Assembly (NCBI GenBank): GCA_011523725.1
Contig: WTGD01000340.1
Coordinates: forward strand, 1-24,147
Length of the DNA stretch: 24,147 nt
Reading direction: 5' to 3'
Origin: Nitrospinota bacterium
GTDB lineage: Bacteria > UBA8248
Shown here: piece by piece, positions 1 through 7,942 of the stretch
Layout of the letters: each line of letters opens with the position of its first letter
Numbering within the stretch: the first letter of the stretch is position 1
Made by a program: the position numbers and the translations under genes
Notes under the pieces: generated by a model
Database searches by the model: none
Told to the model about the DNA's origin: nothing
Seen by the model: only the letters and a program-made list of their open reading frames with translations

Positions 1-595
1 GTATCTCCAAATACTCCAAAATCTCCGCACGCGATAAATCCAGCAAGGGCCGGATGATGTGGAACCCATCTTCTCCTTTCGACGAAAGCGGGGTCCGCCA
101 CCTCATGCCTGCAACTCCCCGGACGCCTGCTCCTTCAAATAAACGCATGAGCACGGTTTCGGCCTGATCATCCCTGTTGTGGGCCAACGCAATGGTATCG
201 GCGCCCATCTCCTTCGCAATAGCCAGGAAAGCCGAGCGCCTTGATTCGCGGGCAGCTCCTTCAAGGCCCAATTGCGCTATTCGAGACACATGAACCTGCT
301 CACAACGAAAAACGATACCGTGCCGCAAGCACACCTGCTCAGCATGCTCGGCATCTTTTTTTGAAAGATCGCCACGGAGTCCGTGTTCGATATGAACGGC
401 ACACAGGAGTTGCGATTCCGGCAGGACCGACTTTAAGGCCAATAAAAGAGCCGTGGAATCCGCGCCACCGGAAAACCCGACCATCAAAGGGGCAGACTTG
501 GTCACATAAGCCGATTTCTTGAGGCCCTTTCGCACCCCGGCTTCGAATGTTCTTTTTATTTTTAGTGAATTTGTCTGCGAGGTGTCCGAGGCCAT
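1..595 (-). CDS. tilS: tRNA(Ile)-lysidine synthase TilS (3' end outside window)
   Basis: TilS is a cytoplasmic PP-loop ATPase that converts C34 of the CAU-anticodon tRNA-Ile2 to lysidine, so the tRNA reads AUA and is charged with Ile. The visible 198 codons show the ATP-pyrophosphatase loop SGGADS at about residues 42-47, then HIEHGLR, then LAHNRDDQAET, a GAGVRG..GM segment and IRPLL..SRAEILEYL, all in the order typical of the TilS catalytic domain. The C-terminal tRNA-binding domains lie beyond the left edge. I chose the ATG at 595 because a strong ribosome binding site (GGGGAGGA) sits 7 nt upstream. It follows tRNA-Met by 28 nt, so both probably share a transcript. The family assignment is secure; only the truncation by the window limits it. 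Confidence 0.93.
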   Translation of the reverse strand, partial: MASDTSQTNSLKIKRTFEAGVRKGLKKSAYVTKSAPLMVGFSGGADSTALLLALKSVLPESQLLCAVHIEHGLRGDLSKKDAEHAEQVCLRHGIVFRCEQVHVSRIAQLGLEGAARESRRSAFLAIAKEMGADTIALAHNRDDQAETVLMRLFEGAGVRGVAGMRWRTPLSSKGEDGFHIIRPLLDLSRAEILEYLEI

Positions 596-623
596 CGGAA
601 AATCCTCCCCTAGCGGCGAGGAA

Positions 624-700
624 TGGTAGCGGCGGAGGGACTTGAACCCCCAACACTACGGATATGAGCCGTATGCTCTAACCGGTTGAGCTACGCCGCC
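624..700 (-). tRNA. tRNA-Met (anticodon CAT), CCA encoded
   Basis: The minus strand folds as a complete cloverleaf. The acceptor is GGCGGCG paired with CGCCGCT (one G-U pair at 1-72), the D arm is GCTC..GAGC, the anticodon stem is TACGG/CCGTA around loop CTCATAT, and the T arm is GGGGG TTCAAGT CCCTC. Discriminator A73 is followed by an encoded CCA. The CAT anticodon allows elongator Met, initiator Met or lysidine-modified Ile2. A G1-U72 pair and the absence of three G-C pairs at the base of the anticodon stem argue against initiator. Acceptor pairs G4-C69 and G5-C68 differ from the C4-G69/C5-G68 of E. coli Ile2, so elongator Met is the best call. Immediately upstream of tilS. Confidence 0.92.
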
Positions 701-713
701 AGAATGCACCCCG

Positions 714-869
714 TCAGGGAGACTGCTTGGGTCGGAATATAGCGAAAAAAAACATGGCCGATAGAATATAGAAAAAAACCTGTATGCCGATGTCTTCCAT
801 GCGAAAGCCTACCATCAGGCACAAATACCCCAAAAAGAGCAAAACAAGAATCTCGATTTCACGTCTCAT
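714..869 (-). CDS. small membrane protein, 51 aa, function unknown
   Basis: A short reading frame of 51 codons that begins MRREIEIL and ends FRPKQSP. It contains two hydrophobic stretches, roughly residues 7-21 and 29-45, separated by a short polar turn (FRMEDIG), so it looks like a two-pass membrane hairpin with basic residues at both ends. Its ATG overlaps the stop codon of the upstream Cys-rich gene in an ATGA arrangement (866-869), which points to translational coupling and is the main reason to believe it is real. It stops 13 nt before tRNA-Met. I do not recognise a family. A frame this short could in principle occur by chance. Confidence 0.55.
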   Translation of the reverse strand: MRREIEILVLLFLGYLCLMVGFRMEDIGIQVFFYILSAMFFFAIFRPKQSP

Positions 870-1057
870 TTGTCATTTGCTCCCCGTTCCAGGCCTTCGG
901 GCGAAGGCGGCATTCCCTTCGATTCGGTTTGTTGTATCCTCAAATCCGGAGAAAACTCCGGACAAAAAATCGCCCCGTTCGGTTCATTGCGATACTTCAG
1001 GCGGCAACCCTCTCGCCATGCGCATATTGCACACTCGCGAACCCCCTGGTAGGCCAC
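866..1057 (-). CDS. small Cys-rich protein, probable metal-binding motif
   Basis: About 63 residues, soluble. It has four cysteines spaced C-x2-C-x5-C-x13-C inside ECAICAWREGC and, later, FCPEFSPDL, a pattern expected of a small zinc- or iron-binding knuckle. The C-terminal third is polar and probably disordered. I recall similar short proteins with a CxxCxWRxxC and CPDF/CPDY signature in Deltaproteobacteria-like genomes but know no function. AAGGAG at 1068-1073 is 10 nt before the GTG at 1057, chosen here; a TTG at 1063, only 4 nt from the same site, is the alternative. A good promoter lies just upstream, and the stop overlaps the ATG of the next small gene. Confidence 0.68.
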   Translation of the reverse strand: MAYQGVRECAICAWREGCRLKYRNEPNGAIFCPEFSPDLRIQQTESKGMPPSPEGLERGANDK

Positions 1058-1101
1058 GTTCAAATATCTCCTTCAGATACTACGCTTCGCTACAGGTGCA
1101 G

Positions 1102-1131
1102 AATATAAATGCCCAAGCCCAAAAACGTCAA
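1102..1131 (-). promoter_or_regulatory. sigma70-type promoter for the small-gene/tRNA/tilS unit
   Basis: On the minus strand TTGACG (1131-1126) and TATATT (1107-1102) are separated by 18 bases, matching 5 of 6 positions in each consensus hexamer. The predicted transcript starts near 1095, about 35-40 nt before the Cys-rich gene. It lies in the 178-base gap after proS, in which I see no other feature and no clear terminator hairpin. Confidence 0.65.
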
Positions 1132-1235
1132 GTTTTCTATTTTTTGGTTTTCCCTTGTCCGAAACTTTAGACCCGACCAGCGCTTGACAAGAAAATCCAA
1201 GAACCTTTCGAAAGAGAACCCGAGAACCCCATAAA

Positions 1236-2948
1236 TCATCCGGCGGGATCAATCTCCCCGAAAACCAGATTTTTGAGAAAAGACGCAGCCTCGTTTATCG
1301 CCACAAGTTGTGTATCGCCCGTTCTCCTCGATTTCAACTCGATTTTCCGTTCCTTGAGTCCCCTTGGTCCGACGACCACCTTGTAGGGAAAACCGATGAG
1401 ATCGGCATCCTTGAATTTCACGCCCGGCCGCTCATCCCTGTCATCAAGCGCGACATCCAGCCCTGCGGACTCGAGCGAATCGTATATGTCGCCGCAAATC
1501 TTCATGGTTTCATCATTCACTCTCACCGGAATGATGTCCACATGATATGGAGCGATGGGAGTCGGCCAGATAATCCCGTCCTCGTCATGGTTCTGCTCGA
1601 TGGCCGCCGCCACCGTGCGACCCACGCCAATGCCATAACAACCCATGACGATGGTGTGCGTCTCGCCACCCTCATCCTGATAGGTGGCATCCAGGGATTC
1701 GGAATACTTGCAACCCAGCTTGAAGACATGCCCGACTTCGATGCCGCGCCTGATGCTGAGCCCCGCTTCACATTTGGGACAACCATCCCCCTCCTGGGCG
1801 ACGGTGAGGTCTGCGAATTTGCTTGCCTCAAAATCACGACCCTCGCGCGCGCCCGTGTAGTGATAGTCCGTTTGATTCGCCCCGACAATTAGCCCGCCGC
1901 CGTTTTCGATGGCGTAATCGACAACGAGCCGGACATCCGACAAACCCACAGGACCTGCGAAGCCCACTTCGGAATTGGTGAGTTCCTCTACCGTCTCGGC
2001 GTCGGCAAGTTCGATATCCACCGCATCAAGCGCATTTTTCAGTTTAATTTCATTCAATTCCCTGTGGCCCGGAATCATGGCCGCCACCGGCTCACCATCC
2101 GCGACATATAAGAGAGTCTTCGCCATCCGATATGAAGGCAAAGAAAAGAATTCCGACACTTCTTCTATCGAATGAGCGCCGGGTGTATGAACTTTTTCAA
2201 GTTCGCCTCCCTCATTCTCGGGCAACTTCAAACGAACTGGCGATTTTTCCACGTTCGCTGCGTATCCGCACGAATCGCAAACGGTGATCGCTTCCTCGCC
2301 GGTATCGGCCATGACCATGAATTCGTGTGAAAAACTTCCGCCGATGGCTCCCGAATCCGCCTCCACAGCACTGAATTTCAGGCCACAACGTCGAAATATC
2401 CGAGTGTAGGCTTGCACCATTTCTTCATAACTTTGCTCCGCGCCCGCCTCGTCTCGATCAAAGCTGTAGCCATCCTTCATCGTAAACTCCCGTCCTCGCA
2501 TCACGCCGAAACGGGGCCTTATCTCGTCTCTGAATTTCGTTTGAATCTGATACAGGTTGAGTGGCAGATCCCGGTAACTCCTGACTTCGCGGGCCACCAG
2601 ATCGGTAATTACCTCCTCATGTGTGGGCCCCAGACAAAATTCACGCTCATGGCGATCTTTCAGGCGGATCAATTCTTTGCCGTATACTTCCCACCGCCCC
2701 GTTTTTCGCCAAAGCTCAGCAGGATTCAGTGTAGGCAGGAAAACCTCTTGCGCGCCTGCGCGATTCAACTCCTCGCGCAAGATCTGCTCGACTTTGCGCT
2801 GCACGCGCACGCCGAGGGGCAAAAGCGTATATACGCCGGCCGCCAGGCGGCGAATCATGCCCGAGCGCACCATTAGTTTATGGCTGACAACTTCCGCTTC
2901 GGCGGGCGCTTCTTTTAATGTGGGTAGAAACCCTCTTGAGAATCGCAT
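1236..2948 (-). CDS. proS: prolyl-tRNA synthetase
   Basis: Charges tRNA-Pro with proline in the cytoplasm. At 570 residues it matches the long bacterial type (E. coli 572). Class II motif 1 lies around residues 30-46 (GMIRRLAAGVYTLLPLG). The CLGPTHEE segment at 105-112 and motif 2 at 139-163 (FRDEIRPRFG..REFTMKDGYSF) follow. A large editing insertion covers about 230-400, and motif 3 (GCYGIGVGR) comes before the C-terminal anticodon-binding domain. Two CxxC pairs flank the insertion (CDSC at 224-227 and CPKC near its end), which could bind metal; E. coli ProS lacks them. The ATG start aligns with the family N terminus. Thirteen bases follow ispG, with only a weak ribosome site, so translation may be coupled to ispG. 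Confidence 0.97.
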   Translation of the reverse strand: MRFSRGFLPTLKEAPAEAEVVSHKLMVRSGMIRRLAAGVYTLLPLGVRVQRKVEQILREELNRAGAQEVFLPTLNPAELWRKTGRWEVYGKELIRLKDRHEREFCLGPTHEEVITDLVAREVRSYRDLPLNLYQIQTKFRDEIRPRFGVMRGREFTMKDGYSFDRDEAGAEQSYEEMVQAYTRIFRRCGLKFSAVEADSGAIGGSFSHEFMVMADTGEEAITVCDSCGYAANVEKSPVRLKLPENEGGELEKVHTPGAHSIEEVSEFFSLPSYRMAKTLLYVADGEPVAAMIPGHRELNEIKLKNALDAVDIELADAETVEELTNSEVGFAGPVGLSDVRLVVDYAIENGGGLIVGANQTDYHYTGAREGRDFEASKFADLTVAQEGDGCPKCEAGLSIRRGIEVGHVFKLGCKYSESLDATYQDEGGETHTIVMGCYGIGVGRTVAAAIEQNHDEDGIIWPTPIAPYHVDIIPVRVNDETMKICGDIYDSLESAGLDVALDDRDERPGVKFKDADLIGFPYKVVVGPRGLKERKIELKSRRTGDTQLVAINEAASFLKNLVFGEIDPAG

Positions 2949-2961
2949 GAATCAGATTTTC

Positions 2962-4206
2962 TTAGGAGTGGGCAACTTCAAATTGACCTCGTTCATACTG
3001 CTCTGCAAGTTCCTCTACACGTTCAACCAGATTTTTCTTGATATCCTCGTAGGACACCAAGCCCGATTTTTCACCTTTCATGAAAATCAGAGCTCGTTTA
3101 TGGCCGCCGGCCACGCCGATGTCTGCGTCTTTCGCTTCACCGGGACCGTTCACCTCACAACCCATGACGGCCACCGTGATAGGAGCATTGATGTGGGCAA
3201 GCTCTTGTTCTATCTCCATGGTGAGCTTATCCACGTCAATCTGCACGCGCCCACATGATGGACATGCGACAACATTCACACCCTTTTGGCGCAACTTGAG
3301 GCTTTTCAGAATTTCGTAGCCCACGCGCACTTCCTCCACCGGGTCCGCCGCCAAGGAAACGCGAATGGTGTCGCCAATGCCTTCCGATAGCAGAATGCCC
3401 AGGCCGACAGCGCTTTTTATGCTACCCGTCTGGAGGCTTCCACTCTCCGTAATACCAAGATGGAGAGGATACTCGACGCGTTGCGCCATCAACCGATAGG
3501 CTTTCACCGCCCGCGCGACATCGGAAGCTTTCAGGGAGATTTTCGTGTCATGAAAGTTTCGCTTCTCCAGCATGGCGACATGACGCAAACCACTTTCCAC
3601 CATGGCTTCGGGGGTTGCGCCACCAAAACGATCGAGCAGATGCTTTTCCAAAGAACCGGCGTTCACGCCCACGCGAATGGGCAGGCCGTGGTCCTTCGCC
3701 GCGGCGACCACCTCACTCACCCTTTCCTCTCCATTGATGTTGCCGGGGTTGATGCGCAGGCAATCTATCCCCGCATCCGCCGCCATCAAGGCGTAGCGAT
3801 AGTCGAAATGGATATCCGCCACCAAAGGCATCTCGGTGCGTTTTCTGATTTCATCGAGCGCATTGGCCGATTTCTCGTCAGGAACGGCCAAACGCACAAT
3901 TTCACACCCGGCGGCTTCCAGGCGATTGATTTGAGCGACGGTTGCCTCCACATCGTGCGTGTACGTGTTACACATCGATTGCACGACGATGGGAGCGCCA
4001 CCGCCGATTTTGACGCCTCGCACTTCGACCTGAGTGCTTTTTCGTCGATTCAGGGGGAACAAAGACGGGTCCGCGCAAGGCAACACTTCGCCGGCCGCAT
4101 CCGCTCCAACCACCGGAAGAGCAGTGCTGTTTGACTCTTTGGGAGGCAGGCCGACTCCCGGTATGGGTTTCGTGTAAAACACGTCGTCCGTGAACGGCTC
4201 AAACAT
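2962..4206 (-). CDS. ispG: 4-hydroxy-3-methylbut-2-enyl diphosphate synthase (GcpE)
   Basis: Catalyses the penultimate step of the MEP isoprenoid pathway, reducing MEcPP to HMBPP with a [4Fe-4S] cluster. The cluster ligands are visible: C315 and C318 in ACPSCGR, C350 in MGCEVNGPGEA, and E357. The TIM-barrel part shows VADIHFDYR at 129-137 and LRINPGNI at 150-157. At 414 residues it is longer than E. coli IspG. About 45 extra N-terminal residues precede RRKSTQVEV, and they look low in structure. The annotated ATG has AGGGA about 9 nt upstream, and no better internal start with a ribosome site is seen, so I keep the extension. It sits 11 nt after rseP in one operon. Confidence 0.96.
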   Translation of the reverse strand: MFEPFTDDVFYTKPIPGVGLPPKESNSTALPVVGADAAGEVLPCADPSLFPLNRRKSTQVEVRGVKIGGGAPIVVQSMCNTYTHDVEATVAQINRLEAAGCEIVRLAVPDEKSANALDEIRKRTEMPLVADIHFDYRYALMAADAGIDCLRINPGNINGEERVSEVVAAAKDHGLPIRVGVNAGSLEKHLLDRFGGATPEAMVESGLRHVAMLEKRNFHDTKISLKASDVARAVKAYRLMAQRVEYPLHLGITESGSLQTGSIKSAVGLGILLSEGIGDTIRVSLAADPVEEVRVGYEILKSLKLRQKGVNVVACPSCGRVQIDVDKLTMEIEQELAHINAPITVAVMGCEVNGPGEAKDADIGVAGGHKRALIFMKGEKSGLVSYEDIKKNLVERVEELAEQYERGQFEVAHS

Positions 4207-4217
4207 TGTCGAAATCC

Positions 4218-5411
4218 CTATTTGCCGCCTTTTTGGCCTTCAGGAGATAATTTCATTGGACTGCTCCCTTTTCCCTTTTCTTTTTTCGTTATCGTTGCCG
4301 AGTCACCCCGAAACAGATAATACACACTGTCCTTGTAAGTGGCAAAGATCATCAAACCGATGAGGAGAACGGTGCCGACCTGCATGGCCATCTCCCGGAC
4401 TCTTAGGCTGATAGGTTTGCCACGCAAGGCTTCGATAAGCAAGAAAAAAATATGCCCGCCGTCGAGAACCGGGATCGGCAACAAGTTCAAAATCGCCAGA
4501 TTGACGCTGAGCAAAATCGTGAACATGACGAGATAGCGGAATCCGCGTTGCGCCTGTTCCGCGGCCACCACGGAAATGCGAATCGGGCCGCCGATGTCCG
4601 CTGGAATGGTCTTCGTGAGCATCGAATACAGTGTAACGACCGTTAAGCTGGCGATGCGGTAATTCTGCTCGAACCCCTTCCCCAAGGACTCAAAAAAGCC
4701 GAAACGCTCGGTGTAGGTGCCTTGACCGATACTGATACCAATCCGGCCATAACCCAGTTCCTTGCCCGTCGCGCTCTTTGATGTAGGAATGATGGCCGTT
4801 TCAAAGGATTTGCGGCCGCGCTCCACCGTCAAAACGAGTTTTTTGTCGGCATTTCTTCGTACGATTTCAACGAGCTCGGACCATTTCTGAATCCGCTTTC
4901 CATCAATGGCAACGATATGATCGCCCGCTTGAAGGTTCGCCTTTTGCGCAGGCGTACCGGGCAAAACACCGCCGACCCACGTTCCGGGGACGGGAATACC
5001 CCCAAGATGCAGTCCCCAACTGAGGAGTATTGCCAAGACGACATTAAACAAAGGTCCAGCCGAAATGACAGCCAATCGGTGGCTCACAGGCCGCAAGTAG
5101 AATGATTTCTCCGGCTCATCCGGTTCTTTGGGAACATCAGGATCATCAGGTCGTGCTTCCGGGTCTTCTCCCAAGAGCTTCACATAACCGCCCAGGGGGA
5201 TCAGAGACACGCGATATTCGGTCTCTCCCCGCTGAAAACCCCAGATGCGGCGCCCGAAACCCAGAGAAAACGTGGAAACGCCGATTCCAAGCCATTTCGC
5301 AACGAGATGGTGGCCCAACTCATGGATAAAGATGAGCAATCCAAGAACCAGCACCGCCCAGAAAATCGTCTGACCAAAACCCATCACCCAATTGATGATT
5401 TCCATCGCCAT
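4218..5411 (-). CDS. rseP: RIP-type site-2 zinc metalloprotease
   Basis: An inner-membrane intramembrane protease that in model diderms cleaves anti-sigma factors in the envelope stress response and removes remnant signal peptides. The HELGHH zinc site is at residues 30-35 in the first membrane segment (H30, E31, H34). A single PDZ domain spans about 145-205, and the third zinc-ligand motif NLLPIPVLDGG lies in a late membrane segment. Length is 397 residues; E. coli RseP, with two PDZ domains, has 450. The C-terminal tail is Lys/Gly-rich and cytosolic or disordered. It is placed between lolA (18 nt away) and ispG (11 nt away). The substrate in this organism is not visible from the sequence. 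Confidence 0.93.
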   Translation of the reverse strand: MAMEIINWVMGFGQTIFWAVLVLGLLIFIHELGHHLVAKWLGIGVSTFSLGFGRRIWGFQRGETEYRVSLIPLGGYVKLLGEDPEARPDDPDVPKEPDEPEKSFYLRPVSHRLAVISAGPLFNVVLAILLSWGLHLGGIPVPGTWVGGVLPGTPAQKANLQAGDHIVAIDGKRIQKWSELVEIVRRNADKKLVLTVERGRKSFETAIIPTSKSATGKELGYGRIGISIGQGTYTERFGFFESLGKGFEQNYRIASLTVVTLYSMLTKTIPADIGGPIRISVVAAEQAQRGFRYLVMFTILLSVNLAILNLLPIPVLDGGHIFFLLIEALRGKPISLRVREMAMQVGTVLLIGLMIFATYKDSVYYLFRGDSATITKKEKGKGSSPMKLSPEGQKGGK

Positions 5412-5429
5412 TCTCGAAAGGTTCCTTAT

Positions 5430-6158
5430 TTATCGCTGACTGTTCTGTGACGGCATCTGGAGGATTTCAACATTTGGCGGCACGACAAAATGAAATTCCT
5501 CTGCTGCAATTCTGACGTTTTCTTTGACATTTGAAAACCGCAGATGACTTTTGTTGCCGATATTATCGACATAAGCCAGCGTGAGAATTCTAAAATTTTC
5601 AGGATCCACCTCAAGCCACATTCGGCGAAACGAGGCGCTCGCTGCCTTCGGCTCCAGGCGAATGCGATGGGCCTGACCGGCTCTCCAGATTCCGCCGCTT
5701 CGCCTGGAAATTCCAACTTCTTCCACGGTTACATGAAAATTCTTTTTCAAATTCCCCTTGCCCGACAAAAATAACAAAGGAGTGGCGCCAAACCCGGAGT
5801 CTCCGGTTTTGGAAACCATCACCTGTTTGAATCGCTCGGTATAGAGCCAAAAGGTGCGACCATCCGAAACCAGGAGCTGCTTTTCAGGCTTCACGTATTC
5901 CATGCGCAATTTGCCGGGCTTCTGCCACGATAGGCTGCCGTTCGACGTCGTTGTCCGCCCGAGGGATTTCAATTCATTTTTCTGCTCGAATGAGGCTTGC
6001 AGAGAGCCCAGGGCCTCATATTTTTCCTGGAGCGCCGTGATGATTTCTTCCGTCTTTTGACGCGATTCTTCCGCCACAGACGCACCGAGAGCGAACGTTT
6101 GCAAAAACGTGAAAAACAAAGAACCAAATACCAGTATTACGAAATATGATTTGCGCAA
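5430..6158 (-). CDS. lolA: outer-membrane lipoprotein carrier LolA
   Basis: A periplasmic chaperone that ferries lipoproteins from the LolCDE transporter to the outer membrane. Residues 1-26 form a signal peptide (basic start, hydrophobic core, predicted cleavage after ALGA). The mature part has family hallmarks: an early helix followed by LGSLQASFEQ, then GSLSWQKPGKLRMEY at about 74-88, LLVSDGRTFWLY and a late IGNKSHLRFSNV strand. At 242 residues it is somewhat longer than E. coli LolA (about 203). The start codon is TTG, with AAGGA about 11 nt upstream and no in-frame ATG or GTG nearby, and it matches where the signal peptide begins. It is 27 nt downstream of purN. Confidence 0.88.
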   Translation of the reverse strand: MRKSYFVILVFGSLFFTFLQTFALGASVAEESRQKTEEIITALQEKYEALGSLQASFEQKNELKSLGRTTTSNGSLSWQKPGKLRMEYVKPEKQLLVSDGRTFWLYTERFKQVMVSKTGDSGFGATPLLFLSGKGNLKKNFHVTVEEVGISRRSGGIWRAGQAHRIRLEPKAASASFRRMWLEVDPENFRILTLAYVDNIGNKSHLRFSNVKENVRIAAEEFHFVVPPNVEILQMPSQNSQR

Positions 6159-6185
6159 ACTCTCGAAATCCTTTGTAGATAACTA

Positions 6186-6836
6186 TCAAGAAACGGGTGA
6201 GATAAATCCTTTACTCTCCGGAAAAGCACTCTCCGTATATTGCACAACGCCATCAATGCAGCGAACGCTCCCCTCGGCGATAAGCCGCACCGCCAGTGGA
6301 TAGATGCGGTGCTCATAAGTGAGAATTCTCTCCGAAAGGGTTTTTTCATCGTCATCAGGCAACACCGGCACGGCGGCCTGCAAAATGATCGGCCCCGTAT
6401 CCACCCCCTCATCCACGAAGTGGACCGTGCAGCCTGTCACTCTCACGCCGGCATCCAGGGCTTTTTTTTGTGCATGCAGGCCAGGGAAACTCGGCAGAAG
6501 CGAGGGATGAATGTTGATGATTCTTCCTGAGAAACGGTTCACAAACTCTGGCGGTAAAATGCGCATGAAACCAGCGCAACAGACGAGATCGACTCCGTAA
6601 TTTTCAATCTCATCACCCATCTTCCGATAAAAACCCTCCTCCTTCGGCGCCAGATGTCCGGTTCGTATGCCGGCCAGCGAGGCGCGCTCGAGCGCATACG
6701 CATTTTTTTTATCGCTCAGCACCAATACAACTTCCGCCGGGAAATTCGCGTTCCGACCGGCATCAATAAGGGCTTGCAGGTTCGACCCACGGCCCGAGGC
6801 CAAAACGCCCAAACGGAATCGTGTTCCTGAGTGCAC
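6186..6836 (-). CDS. purN: phosphoribosylglycinamide formyltransferase (GART)
   Basis: Third step of de novo purine synthesis: transfers a formyl group from 10-formyl-THF to GAR. The GAR phosphate-binding loop GRGSNLQ is at residues 15-21. The catalytic triad equivalents are N108 and H110 in INIHPSLLPSFPG and D146 in EGVDTGPII. At 216 residues it is normal length (E. coli 212). It starts with GTG whose G is also the last base of the purM stop (TAGTG), so translation is directly coupled. It shares the purM-purN pairing seen in many bacteria, here embedded in an envelope-biogenesis operon. Confidence 0.97.
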   Translation of the reverse strand: MHSGTRFRLGVLASGRGSNLQALIDAGRNANFPAEVVLVLSDKKNAYALERASLAGIRTGHLAPKEEGFYRKMGDEIENYGVDLVCCAGFMRILPPEFVNRFSGRIINIHPSLLPSFPGLHAQKKALDAGVRVTGCTVHFVDEGVDTGPIILQAAVPVLPDDDEKTLSERILTYEHRIYPLAVRLIAEGSVRCIDGVVQYTESAFPESKGFISPVS

Positions 6837-7891
6837 TAAAATGCGCCTTCAATAACGACGGAATGGCCACCCTTCGGTTTATTGGCGACTTCGCCAACAA
6901 CCATGGCGTGCTCTCCCGCATTTTTCAAACATCCGATCAAAGATTCAACCCGCTCCGGTCTCACGAGAAAGACAAAACCCAAGCCCATGTTAAAAGTGTG
7001 ATACATCTCCGCGCTCTCAACCGGGCCAAACTCCTGAATCAAAGAGAATATCTCGGGCATCACCCATTTTTCAGGATAAAATTTCGCCTGCAATTCATCC
7101 GGAATCACACGGTTCACGTTTCCCGGAATCCCGCCTCCCGTGATGTGCGCGATGCCGCTAATTCCCTCTTCTCTCCGAACGGCATGGACCCCTTTGGCGT
7201 AAATCCGGGTCGGCTCCAATAAAACATCTTCAATGGGAACGCCCAGCTTTTGCGCTGCCACATCCCGTGTTTCTTTTGATCTAAGTATTTTTCGCACCAA
7301 GGAATATCCGTTGCTATGAATTCCTGAAGAGGGGAGTGCGAGTATGGCGTCGCCGGTCTGCACAGACGTTCGATCATCCAGGTTTTTGCGTTCAACCACC
7401 CCCACGGCGAATCCAGCGAGATCATACACGCCCGGCTCATACATATCAGGCATCTCGGCGGTCTCACCCCCGAGGAGGGCGCACCCCGCCTCCCGGCATC
7501 CTCGTGCAATTCCGGATACGGCTGCCTTCAATACGCGTTGATCAATCTTGCCAGTCGCAATGTAATCAAGAAAAAAAAGCGGTTCTGCTCCCACGGTCAG
7601 GATGTCGTTGACGCACATGGCCACCAGGTCGACCCCAATGGAATCATGACGTTCGAACTCTTGAGCCAGGAGCAATTTCGTGCCGACGCCGTCGGCGCCT
7701 GAAACCAGCACAGGATCTTCATATTCCCCACCCAGACGGAACAAACCGGCAAAATCAGCCGTCCCCTTCAGGATACGGTCACTTTGATTCGCATGGGTGG
7801 ATTTTACAATTTGGGCGATAGCCTGGACGAAACCCTCTCCCAACTCCACATCGACGCCCGCGTCGCGGTATGTCAGACGGTCTTCATTCAA
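6836..7891 (-). CDS. purM: phosphoribosylformylglycinamidine cyclo-ligase (AIR synthetase)
   Basis: Closes the imidazole ring of FGAM to AIR with ATP. At 351 residues it is close to E. coli PurM (345). N-terminal TYRDAGVDVELG at residues 7-18, the DGVGTKLLLA segment at about 67-76, VAMCVNDILTVGAEP with FFLDYIATG after it, LGGETAEMP near 140 and SSGIHSNGYSL all match the family. The start is TTG; no ATG or GTG is available before the conserved N terminus and the ribosome site is poor. A 51-nt gap separates it from the lpxC end of the preceding gene, with no obvious promoter or hairpin, so it is probably in the same transcript. Confidence 0.97.
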   Translation of the reverse strand: MNEDRLTYRDAGVDVELGEGFVQAIAQIVKSTHANQSDRILKGTADFAGLFRLGGEYEDPVLVSGADGVGTKLLLAQEFERHDSIGVDLVAMCVNDILTVGAEPLFFLDYIATGKIDQRVLKAAVSGIARGCREAGCALLGGETAEMPDMYEPGVYDLAGFAVGVVERKNLDDRTSVQTGDAILALPSSGIHSNGYSLVRKILRSKETRDVAAQKLGVPIEDVLLEPTRIYAKGVHAVRREEGISGIAHITGGGIPGNVNRVIPDELQAKFYPEKWVMPEIFSLIQEFGPVESAEMYHTFNMGLGFVFLVRPERVESLIGCLKNAGEHAMVVGEVANKPKGGHSVVIEGAF

Positions 7892-7942
7892 AAGTGATGT
7901 TCCATGATTTGGCAGGCGGAATCGCTCGGAATGTACTCAGAA

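Noticed and set aside
784..1170. 128-codon plus-strand open frame in the gap between tRNA-Met and proS
   Set aside because: Its composition is unstructured and basic, with no ribosome site or family. The opposite strand explains the region better with a promoter and two small genes.
1185..1235. Repeated GAGAACCC and a TTTCGAAA palindrome after proS as a possible terminator
   Set aside because: The arms beyond the central palindrome do not pair well and there is no T-run on the minus strand, so a rho-independent terminator is not supported.
2412..3258. Plus-strand frames of 154 and 211 codons opposite proS and ispG
   Set aside because: Both lie wholly antisense to conserved catalytic regions of proS and ispG and show no protein-like features.
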